DNA of 64,000 nt from Micromussa lordhowensis (Eukaryota > Cnidaria > Anthozoa > Scleractinia > Lobophylliidae). The stretch lies in the NCBI GenBank assembly GCA_964020085.1, contig OZ026601.1, forward strand, positions 20,113,930 to 20,177,929, given 5' to 3'. Positions within the stretch are counted from its first letter, which is position 1. Each line of letters begins with the position of its first letter. Shown in pieces: positions 11,823-21,900 of this stretch. Made by a program: the position numbers and the translations under genes. The notes beneath the pieces are model-generated. The model was given only the letters and a program-made list of their open reading frames with translations. It was not told the DNA's origin and did no database searches.

Positions 11823-13665
11823 TCAGATTTCTTGTGTTTTTTTTTTCAACCATTTGTCCAAATCAACTTGGTCAATAGTTGCCGGAGGGTCTGCCGAAAT
11901 ATCTTGGAAAGGGTCATGCTTGTGATTGGGAATGCTGTCAAATGGTTTTAGATCCCGAAGGTCATTCAGTACAATCCTCTCGTCTATCTCGAATGATTTG
12001 TGGCTGTGTGATGAGGAAGGGTTTGTTTTATGCACCTGATGGTCAAAGTTTTGGACAGTGTCTTTCACACCCAGCAGCTCTACTAGACCGATCAATTGCC
12101 TTGTCTGTCTTGTTAGGATCCATTGCTTTAATGACCTTTTTAATGTCTTTGTTACGGTTTTCTTGTAACAAATCAATCTTGATGTTTTTCCCAACACCTC
12201 CTTTTCAATTTGCTGTAGAGGCCCACATGCAGTGATGAGCTTGTGCTTCAGACAAGAAAACCATTTTGTATAACACTTATCAACATTTCGATGGCATAAG
12301 CATTAAATCCCGGTGATGACTTAAAATAGGGCAGTAATACTTTATGCAGAGTGGCAAGTGTCTCACTATTTCCCTCTCTTACAGCATCCTTGAAATCAAG
12401 GAGAATAAAAAAGTACTTCATGAGACATGAGGAGTAATTGTTAACAAAGTCTGCTTCCCAGGCATGATTGGCTATCCTCAGAAGTAGACGAGGACTCAAC
12501 CTCATTCTCATGGTCCTCTTCTTCTGGAGAGGGGGGCCTGGGAATGAGGTTGAGTGCAGAAGAAGAAACTCGTCAATAAATTTATCCAATACTGAATTGT
12601 AATATACCCTTGCTTGTTGTTACCTGTCATCAAGATGTTAAATAATGGGGGCCTGTTGTTAGTTGGATTACCATCCTTGTTTGCCATGTTGAAGAACTTG
12701 ACCAGGACCTCAATGGTAAAACACTTGCCTGCACTCATGAACAACTGTTCAAAGTCCTCGTAGTGTTCGATATCTTGTGTTACATTTCTGTGTTGCAGCT
12801 TTTCACTGAAAAAACGCAGGGTACCTATCTCTCTCCCCAAATTTTTGCAGAGCTTCTTGAAAACCAGCTTTAAAAAACACAAAGTATTGTTGAGCATGAC
12901 ACCCAGGAAACCTATTTTTTGAATTTTTTCTTCTCCTGAGAAAACCATCAAAATTTATAAGCTTCACCTGTATGCTGCTGTGCAATTGAAGTCCAGTGTT
13001 TAACAAACTGAGAAATATTATTTTTGACTATTACTAAGTTGGAAAGTGTGTCCAGCAGATAAAAAAGTTACTGGTGCTATCCTGTGATTACAATTACTGT
13101 ACCTTAAGAAAACTCCTTTTAGCATGCCAATCCACCATCCTAAAAGGGTAAAGGTGATGTAGCCTATCCCTGGCAGTGTGGCATCCTGCTCTCAAGTCTT
13201 TTGCTCTGGCCAGACTCGCCCTTGTCAACTGGTCTCCAAAGCAAGGAATTTCAACATTCACAAAAGGATCATCTTCACTAGGGGCTGGTGGAAGATGAGA
13301 AGATGGCTGGTTTGGCCTGGATGGGGCTACAATATGGTGGACCAGGTGGAATATGATCTTCTTCAGCAGGATTGCAGCGACCAGCTTTGGCATAAATTTC
13401 ATGGACCCCAGCCTCAAGCTGATCCAATACATCTAGCAGGTCTGAATATTTTTTTCTCGTCTTTCATGAGCACTGGTAGTGGCATGACAACAGACTGGGT
13501 TCTCATTTCGCTTAAGCGAATGATACACGGTTCAACATCGTTCAACTTTTGTTGATCAACAAATGTTGAACATTGTTGCGACTTGTTGAAACATTGTTGT
13601 AGTTGTTGAATACGCATTCAATTTTTGTTGATAAACAACTACACACATTTTGGCGCAAAGTTGAA

Positions 13666-13926
13666 ATGGCGGACGAGGAAATGTTGCTGTCGTTTTGTGC
13701 TTCGAGCGTTGTCGCTGTTATTATGAAGCGTCGACAAAAAAGACGAAAAAAACGCAAAATTTGGACCCGAGAATGGTTAATGGGAGTCACGTTTGGCCTG
13801 TCTATTTTATTTACCAGACAGCATGGCAAACTATCACCTGAACTAGCAAGGATTTACTCACTTGTTGTTCCGAGTTTTGCTGCAATCTCTATCAGAGCTT
13901 TGTCTCTCATGTCACGATTTTTGTGA
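13666..13926 (+). pseudogene. N-terminal stub of a PIF/Harbinger transposase
   Basis: Starts at ATG 13666 (MADEEMLLSFCASSVVAVIM). A basic RRQKRRKKRKIWTREWL stretch follows, resembling the N-terminus of HARBI1-type transposases just before their helix-turn-helix. The reading frame degrades after about 13775, and no DDE core is present within the element. Confidence 0.5.
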
Positions 13927-14039
13927 TCCTTCGATCTTACATCGTACAGGCACTGAAAAGTCTCGCACAGAGTGATCAATTGACTGGTGTTATCAAAACT
14001 CCAGTCGAACTCTGCTGCTTCCAACTCTTCGGCCGCCAT
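13862..14039 (-). pseudogene. Myb/SANT-like exon of a Harbinger accessory protein
   Basis: 59 codons from ATG 14039. EFDWSFDNTSQLITLCE, then LYDVRSKDHKNRDMRDKAL and IEIAAKLG, match the helical pattern of the Myb/SANT-like DNA-binding domain that accompanies PIF/Harbinger transposases. The exon ends at a strong donor (ACAA/GTGAGT, boundary 13862), but the next exon has been deleted from the element. In the family this protein helps bind the element's ends and import the transposase. Confidence 0.6.
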
Positions 14040-14497
14040 GTTGATATTTCCAGGAAATCATGTGACACCAAACTTGAAAACGATTGGTTGAAGCCGTTCA
14101 ACAGGCGGCAACTTGTTGAACAGAATAGAGCCGTGCTCCATTTTCGTTCAACAAAGTTCAACAGCTTTCAACATGTTGAACGGCATATTTCAACATTCAA
14201 CATCACATGATACACTGTTCAACATTTGTTGAACAGAGGCTGCAACGTTTGTTGCTCAACAAATGTTGAACCGTGTATCATTCGCATTTGTGTGTTTCTG
14301 GAAGAGATTCGATCAAATACCATGCTCGTAGCTACAGCATGCACTCTTCTGTTTTGTTTGTCAGATTGCATGTCGTGGGCCTTAACATCCCAGTCAATAT
14401 TGTCCAATACCAAGACAAATGTTTTGCCCTCCTTTAACAGCTGCACTGCATGATCCAAGAAGTGCTTCCCAATTTCTTCCTGGACTTTGTAGTTCAT

Positions 14498-15029
14498 TGA
14501 CTTTTAAGAGGCAAACACCATACTTGTGTAACCGGTCAATAAGGTGGAAAGGAATTCAAAGAAGCAAATTCCAAGTCAGAAAAAACAATTAACAGGGATG
14601 GATTCAGAAATACCCAAGAGGAAGGCCAGGGCACTTCAATAGCTCTATGCTAGATACTTTTCATTATTCTGAGACCAAATGCCATAATTTCCTCTAGCAA
14701 AGCATCTTGAAAACCAGCAACTCCATTCTGATTTGCATACCTGTTACTTTCCAGGCAGAGACTATGTATTACATTCTGATCAGTGAAGAGGTTGAAGTGT
14801 TCGCTTCTGGAATTAGTAGCATAGGCTTCTTTTGATGGCCCTGTATCTCCAAGAAAATGTTTCTCTCCATTTTGCCACAAAAATTTCTCCAAACAAAGTT
14901 ATAACCTGGAGCTGCAGCTGGTCTTGCTGGAGCTGCTGGTGGCCCTGCTTGAACTGCTACTGGCCTTCTTCTTGAAGTTGAAGAAACTGGCTGTACATGC
15001 ACAACCATGTGTGTATCACTTTCACTCAC
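14498..15029 (-). other. Unassigned minus-strand open frames upstream of the DUF6589 remnant
   Basis: Two overlapping frames, 15029-14769 and 14892-14650, may be an upstream exon of the DUF6589 gene. The first begins MSESDTHMVVHVQPVSS and has a Pro/Ala-rich run. I do not recognise a domain. Its 5' end lies inside the duplicated segment at 14947-15144. Confidence 0.25.
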
Positions 15030-15361
15030 AAATTAAGGTTAACATCCGAGGCTGACGCACCTGATTCATCCTGAAAATAAAACATGGACTTGACCCTTTT
15101 TCCTAGGAAAATGTTGATGTTAACATTGGATGAATTAATTTTACGGGAGCAGCTACTGGCCTTGCTTGAACTGCTACTGGCCTTCTTCTTGAAGTTGAAG
15201 AAACTGGCTGTACATGCACAACCATGTGTGTATCACTTTCACTCAAAAATTAAGGTTAACATCCGAGGCTGAAGCACCTGATTCATCCTGAAAATAAAAC
15301 ATGGACTTGACCCTTTTTCCTAGGAAAATGTTGATGTTAACATTGGATAAATTAATTTTAC
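14947..15361. repeat. Tandem duplication of a 198-bp segment
   Basis: 14947-15144 and 15164-15361 are the same 198 bp in direct orientation with three mismatches, separated by 19 bp (offset 217 bp). The near identity indicates a recent event. The first copy includes the start of the minus-strand frame at 15029. Confidence 0.9.
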
Positions 15362-15593
15362 AGTGATAATTTATATCGACAAGGAATAATTTTAGAAAAA
15401 AATTGTTCCAAGTCTTCGGACTGCACCCCCCATGTTGCCTTTTCATTGCGGGAGCTTAAGCAGCCAGCGGAATGAAATATGACGTCAGATCGTGATGACA
15501 AAGTGAAGGGCTTACGCATCGCTTGTTTCTGCCTGTGAAGTTCAGCAAGCCGAAGTTACTACATTGAGCTAGTCTAGTTCCAGTCACTTCGAA

Positions 15594-15796
15594 ATGTCTG
15601 ACGACGAAACGTCTTCGAATTCATCTCAATCAAGTCTTTCAATTGGCGATGAAAATGTGCCAGAAAATGTGATTCGACCGTACCAGTTCGAACCAGAGTT
15701 TTCTTCCAGCAAAGAAGGTGTGGAAGAAGAAAGACAATTTTTAGATCGGGAGGATCAACATGAGAACGAAAATGATCGTACCAGAAATCTGGACTG
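15594..15796 (+). CDS. First exon of a P2X7-ballast-domain-type protein (orphan)
   Basis: From ATG 15594 the frame reads an acidic, Ser-rich leader (MSDDETSSNSSQSSLSIGDE), then VIRPYQFEPEFSSS and an acidic stretch ending RTRNLDW. It stops at a strong donor (GGACTG/GTAAGG, exon end 15796). This is the leader seen in cnidarian proteins that carry the Cys-rich P2X7 intracellular 'ballast' domain, where the W marks the start of the zinc-binding part. No matching second exon was found downstream within the window. The ballast exon at 56297 belongs to another copy. The frame is intact, so it is either the first exon of a gene with a very long intron or a fragment. Confidence 0.5.
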
Positions 15797-16880
15797 GTAA
15801 GGGTTTCAAGATATATTTTCTAAACAATGCAATTTAACTGTTTGTGGAGGCAAACCATAAATTAAACAGCGTTTAATGTTTTGGAGATGCTGTGAAGATC
15901 AAACTCTCACGCACTCAAGAATTGTAAACAAACACAATAAAAACATAATAAATACTAGTAATTTCAATATGAAAGTGAGTGCTGGCGAAGGGGTGTAAAG
16001 TTGTGGTGATTTAATGGCACATCAGTGAGTAGGTTCTAGTCGGGCGAGTTGTAAAAATTAGTACGCAAGGATTGGTTTTTTAAAATTGGTCATGGCAGGC
16101 TGGGGTGGGGGGGGGGGGGTTGAATATTTTTGTAATAATGTAATAGAACCAAAGCCTTGTTGAGGTGATAAGAAAAAAGAAAGAAATAAAAGGGCTGAGA
16201 AAAAGGGGATTGAAAATTCACCCATTTCACCTCCCCTGGATCCGCGCCTGCATTGGGTATTAAATTTAAGAAAAAACGTTTCTTTTCTCTGGGACTAATG
16301 GGTGGGCAGAGTGGTTGGAAATAATGTTGGTAATAGGAAAATAAGGGAGCTTTTTGCAAAAGGTTCTTGTATTTTTTTTATTACCTTGATGAAAAAAAAA
16401 ACTATCCCTTGAAATATACATAAGCATATATAAAACTGTTGTTAATTTCTTTGTAGAAGTTGTTTCTTCTCAATGGCATTTACAAGTGTAACTATAACCA
16501 ATTTTGTAATTTGGAGAATGAATTATATCAACTTCAACTATAACTTGAACTATAACTGTAATTGTAACTATTAACTGTAAATGTAATTTATAACTATAAC
16601 TGTAACTTAGAACATCTTTAACTTTAGATTTCTTTAACTTGAACAATGAATCCTTCGTAAAATCGATAGTAAAGCAGGATTGGAATTTTCCTACTTAAAT
16701 GAAAATATAATTAACCAATACCAATAGTAATTTTTTGTTTAGATATGAACTTCAGAATGAAACATAAATTTAGCTAGGTGAATAAAACAATGGAAATAAA
16801 AATTAATTTACTAAAACTATTATGTAAAAATAGTTTTTCAGATTCAAAGAAACTGCTCCAGTGTTACTTAGTTTTCATAT
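15797..16880. other. Non-coding stretch with low-complexity repeats
   Basis: Holds a G-run (16107-16120) and a degenerate TAACTATAACTG-type repeat at about 16491-16610. The 3' terminus of the Helitron (hairpin plus CTRR on the minus strand) should lie here but could not be placed. Confidence 0.45.
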
Positions 16881-18782
16881 TTAATTTATATGAAGTAACT
16901 TGTTGTCCGCCAGATTAAAGGTAATGTTCAAATCATTCATCTCGAGAAGAATGTCAGTTAAGGCATCTTCTGTGAGGGCAGCATCCACTTTTTTCCCACA
17001 TGCATCAAGCAGTTTTGCTAGTTGCTGGTGAAAAACAGACAGGTAAAACTTGTTGTTGGTGGTGGTTTCTTTGACAAAAAGTTTCACAAACCAGTGTTTG
17101 CTGTCTGGAGTGATTCGCTGTTTGAGTTTGCATGAGCCGCACTTTAGTAATTTGCCGGTTGGTTCTGTGGCTTTTCCGCAGGCACTACAGGTATAGTAAC
17201 ATGAAACTGTTTTAGTGCCAATGATGGATATGGTGGCATCCTTGGTGGTCATTTCCATCACTGTGGGTTCTGCTTCGGCAAGTGGTTCTGTGAAGGCATC
17301 GGTTTCTTGAAAACTGAAGCCTTCTTTGGCCGTATTGGCATAGACTTCGCCGGAAAAATTGTTTTTTTTCACTCTCAGATTGTTAAATATGTATGTTTTG
17401 TCAATGTCAACGCAGTCAGCCCACTCCTGCCAGAAGACAGCTGTAATTGAGCCTGTAGGATCTACAAGTGTGGCTGATGATTTGTTCAAACTGCCCGATT
17501 GCACTTTCACCATTTTTGATCCAGAGATAGATTTGACAGTTGCTTTTAAATTCACTAACTGTTGAGGACTGGTCTTCTTTAAGGTATCAATTGTCACCAT
17601 GTGTGTTTCAAGGGATGTAATTCGTTGGAATGGTAGTGGGTCTGCAGATGGTGTGATAGCTGTGTTGTTCTTTATTACAATGTTGTTGAACTTGTCATTG
17701 TATTCAAACTTCTTAATTTTTATTGGTGATTTGTTGTTCATTGCATTTCGAAGGGGTCCAATCTTCTCTGGTGAAAAGCAAATTGCCTTTACCATTTTGC
17801 TTTGTGTCTGTAACTGACAGGTTATGTATCTTGATAATCCAGAGTTTACTAGTTGTGTGACTCCATGTACATAACAGGAAAGTTCTCCACCTAGGATTAA
17901 CAAAAGGAATAGTTCGATGACAGAACCATTTTATGAAGTTTGACTTTCTGCAAAAATGCAAATCTAAGGCTTAGATGTTTAGACACATTTGTAGGTGTGG
18001 GAAGGCAATATGTAAAAAATTATATTTTCAAACTGGCATGGAGTTTACTGTCCTGTGGGCTTTGCATTTTTTTTGAAAGTATGACACCATCTTTACAGTA
18101 GAATAATATGTTAAAGTAAGTTGAAGACAGGAAAGAGTTTGAACTCACTTTGTGGTATATCCTTTGACTCTGTGATATCTATTGAAAATGAAAAGTATGA
18201 AATTATATCTAACACTAAAAAACATGGAATAAACACAGAAAAAAGTTAAGAAGAAGAAGTAATATTTGTGAGTGTGGGGAAGGCGGCAGAAATCATATGG
18301 TTCATAAGGGTTTTTGTCTTGGGCAGAACAGTAACAGAGGCAAATGTGCAGTTCCCGAAAATACCTTTTAATTAGTCTCTTGAAAGAACAGGTTGTAAAT
18401 TTCAGGGGGGTGGGGTACTTGTAGTTTACGTGAATTAGGACAAAGCTTACCTTGTGGTGTATTTTCTGGTCTGCTGGTGTCTAAAAACAGCAAAGTATTG
18501 TTTTTGATTGATGTCAATAAAAAATACATTTACATTATGTTAGTTAATATTTTGCTGTTTGGAATGCTTTTATGTTTATGTTGTTGATTTTGAAAATAAT
18601 TTGTATAACTATATATACATGTATGTGATGAATAATTTTATTAATGTTTTTTTTTTTCGGGTAATTCCTTTCTGTATGCTATATTCATCAGTAAATTGAA
18701 AGTATGAACCCAATTTGTAGCACATAACATTTATATCGCAAATGAAATAAATTTAAACCTTTTTTCATTCACCTTTGTCCAT
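16881..18782 (-). CDS. Helitron RPA-like single-strand DNA-binding protein, four exons
   Basis: Four exons read in one consistent phase: 18782-18773 (ATG GAC AAA G), 18480-18451 (30 nt), 18178-18149 (30 nt) and 17890-16881. Every junction has GT donors (GTGAAT, GTAAGC, GTGAGT) and AG acceptors, and the sum is exactly 360 codons including the stop. The large exon carries OB-fold-like segments similar to replication protein A subunit 1 (VKATVKSISGSKMVKV region) and a four-cysteine zinc site (CSACGKATEPTG then KCGSCK). RPA-like proteins of Helitrons are thought to coat single-stranded intermediates. The frame is intact. Confidence 0.75.
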
Positions 18783-18951
18783 AATAATTACTTGAGAGGA
18801 TCTGAAAAATGGATTAAATAATAATTGTAAGTGTTAGGTTTGCCAGTACATTCACGGTAGTACATGTACATATCTATCTGGAATATTCTCTTAGATTCAG
18901 TAACAATCTACACATTGTTTTAATGTAAATTGAATGGTTAACAGCTTTAAG

Positions 18952-21900
18952 CTATGAAGAGTAGTATTTACAAGTTTGTTGTGACAAAAAGTGAAGCCTT
19001 TTTTCTTCTTCAAGTCTGTATTTTAAATTTTGTGATGATTTTATACTTTGTAGCCTTTCATATGTCATTGGCTGTATTAGGCATGATGACAATGATTTAA
19101 CTCGACTTAATGCAACATATGAAATGCCAGGTGATTTTTCTGTCTTTCCAATGTCAATAACTGCTTTTGGAAGTGTAAGGCCTTGACTTTTGTGGATTGT
19201 CAAAGCCCAAGCAAGTTTAAGGGGTAATTGCTGCCGTTCATGACAAGTTTCAGACATTTGTAATGTCACAGTTACTGGACATATTGGAACACAATTTGGT
19301 TGACCATCAATAATTGACGGTCCTTGATATTCATCAAATTGAACTATTACAGCAATGGGTAAACTTGGTGGTTGCATAGTTTTTTGATAGATGAAGTTAA
19401 TAATTGTCCCCGTAGCACCATTGCACAAGCCCACATTTGGCCATAAATTCATAGTCAACATAACTTTTGCATTTTTAGCCAAAAATAGTATTGGTTGCAA
19501 ACCATTCATATCTTCAGGACTTAGGTTTTTGGCATAAGTTGATGAATGGCGTGCTTCAATATAAGCTATGGGATTTCCAAGGGTTTGAAGTTGTTCATAG
19601 TTGTAATCTGCAACATCCTTATTTGCATAGAACAATCTAGTTGCTTTCTCAAATAGTTCTTTGTCATTTGAAGACCTAACTTTATCAGGAGAACGTTGAA
19701 GAAGTAATTTCCAATCGTCCAATGATGAATCACCAGTGCGAAGTCTAGACAGTAAATCTCTGAATTCTTTTTGTTGAGATGATTCGCCTTGTACTCTCTG
19801 ATTGACAGTTAGTTTTACAACTTTGTCAAAAAACATATAAGCATTGAAACCTTGTTCAGCAATTTCATTTGAAGGGTGATTATGGTATAATGGCTTGTCA
19901 CCAACTGGGGGTAGTTGAGCTGGATCACCAATTAAAAGAAGGGATTTCCCACCAAATAGTTTGTCATGGAAGCCAGTGGCTTGTCGACATCGCTTGTCTA
20001 TCCACCCAAATGTTGTTTGACCAAGCATTGAAAATTCATCAATTATTATGTACTCAATGTCAGAAAGGTTACTTTGTAATCTGAGTAAACCTTGTCCTGT
20101 GAGATCTTTAGCCAATTTTGAGCCAATTGGGAGTTTTAACAGAGAATGAATGGTTATTCCTCTGATGTTGAATGATGCTTTTCCGGTCGTTCCAGTTATT
20201 ACACATTTTCTCTGTAGGTGATTTCTCAAAGCATTAATAAGATAGCTTTTACCTGTGCCTGCTACACCAATAACTATAAGGCATAAAGGTTCCCTTAAAG
20301 GAGAATCTTCAAAGTGTTTAATTACAATGTTGTATGCAAGTCTTTGCATGTCTGAAAAACTGTCAATGTCAATGAAATTATACTCTTCATTAGAATTGTT
20401 ACTATATTGCTCTTTTTTGGTTTTAATCCATGTTGCCATTTCACCAATTTGTTGTTCAGAGTAATGCTGTATGTCTAAATGCCAATCAATATTGTTGTCT
20501 GAAGTTTCTTTAGTTTCAAATGGTTTATTGAGATTTGATAGTACCATCCATTCCTCTAGCTCATTTTCTGGCTGTTCATCAGGTTCATTATTTAGTTCTT
20601 GATTACTGTGAATCGCACTTTGAAGGTTATCAATCCAATTTGGAACATGACATTTTGCATAATCTGTGTTCAAAAATTCATGCCAAGCATCTTTGTAAAC
20701 TTTGTCAGATTCTTGTTGTCCATTCCAAGCATTTGTTATATTTTTTTTCCATGGTTTAAATCTGAGAAGTTGATACTTGCAATACAGGGGATAGTGGCAT
20801 CCTTTTGGATTGGGAGAATATGTTGGAAATATTCTTGGTACCACATTTTCAGATTGTTTGTCCAATTTGTTATTCATAATTTTATATTTAGTTGCAAAGT
20901 CCTGAAAATTCAAGTTTAAAGTTTCTGGTAAATTATCATATTGTTCCCTGTTAGCATATGCATCAAGAAGGGAATTTTCTGTGCAAATACCACTTTCTTG
21001 GTCTTTTGGGTTCACTTTTAATTTTCTTGAACCAGTAAGATTTACTGGGATTACATTGAAGGATGAACTGTGAAGCTTTAGTGAAAACAAATGATGCATT
21101 ACTTCTTGAGAAGCATAATCTCTTTCTCCGAGAGTCTTCATGGTTATTTTACGCATTGCCTTTTGAGGATCAGTATTTGCATCTACATTTTGCATTACAG
21201 AACTGAATGCCTTTTTCACAACCACAGATGTTGGTTCACATTTTGCAGCATATTTTGTAAGATATTCAACACAAGCATAGTGATCAATGACAACTTGAAT
21301 ATCACAATTAGCCCTCCAACCTTGCAGTTGCAAACGTTGATGACTGTTTAATCTTGGGTCATTTCTTTTTGTTATAATTTTAGCTTTGTATTTCACCTGA
21401 TTATCTTTGCAGTTTATTTCTTCAAATTCAAGAGTAGTTAGGGACTTGAGTTCAAATGGAAAATGAAATCTACATTTCAATTCTGATTCGTCACTTTTCT
21501 TTCGGAGACAATAGTAAGTATTACATTTAGTATGACGCTGAACTGTATTAAAGAGATCAACGTAATCTGAATCCTGGTCATATTTAGAAATATCCTCATG
21601 GCGTCTCTTACATGGGTGAACTTCAGGTCTGATCCATATTTCTTCATCTGGTGGGGTAGGATTAACTGTTGACAATAACCAGTCAACATACTGACAAACT
21701 GTCTTAGCAGCTTGTTTTCCATTTTTAATATCTTCATCATAATGTGATGTATCTGACAAATTAGAGTACTCCTTTATATGCCTTTCTGCTAAAAATCCTT
21801 TGAGAGCAACTTCAGTTAATGTACACAATCCTGGGTCATTTTGAAGTTTTGCAGTACCATGACAGTGAATGCTGCCCCTATGTTGATACTCATATCTATA

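Larger units (their letters stand above)
13520..14281. mobile_element. PIF/Harbinger deletion derivative
   Basis: Terminal inverted repeats ATGATACACGGTTCAACA (13520-13537, with its inverse ending at 14281) continue into GTTGAAC-rich subterminal palindromes at both ends. The 762-bp element interrupts the DUF6589 exon. It keeps the 5' parts of two genes that point toward each other: a transposase start on plus (13666) and a Myb/SANT-like exon on minus (14039). Both 3' parts are missing, so this looks like an autonomous element that lost its middle. The target duplication is not clear: bases GCGA are shared by both flanks but are not the usual TWA. Confidence 0.7.
11823..14497 (-). pseudogene. 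DUF6589-family gene remnant with introns
   Basis: Read on the minus strand from 14497: a segment with VLDNIDWDVKAHDMQSDKQN and VHAVATSMVF, interrupted by the Harbinger element, then VVMPLPVLMKDEKK, a frameshift near 13325, and the family's most recognisable block (CFGDQLTRASLARAKDLR followed by VDWHAKRSFLK) ending at a GT donor near 13107. A further exon (12870-12610; YEDFEQLFMSAGKCF) ends at ATGACAG/GTAACA. The last exon (about 12589-11823) has an in-frame TGA near 12205 and a frameshift near 12060 before the tail typical of the family (FQDISADPPATIDQVDLDKWLKK). DUF6589 proteins are common in cnidarians and have no established function. Retained introns show decay in place, not retroposition. 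Confidence 0.65.

Noticed and set aside
13603..13665. Upstream extension of the Harbinger transposase frame to 13603
   Set aside because: Covers the GTTGAAC subterminal repeats. The basic N-terminus typical of the family starts at the ATG at 13666.
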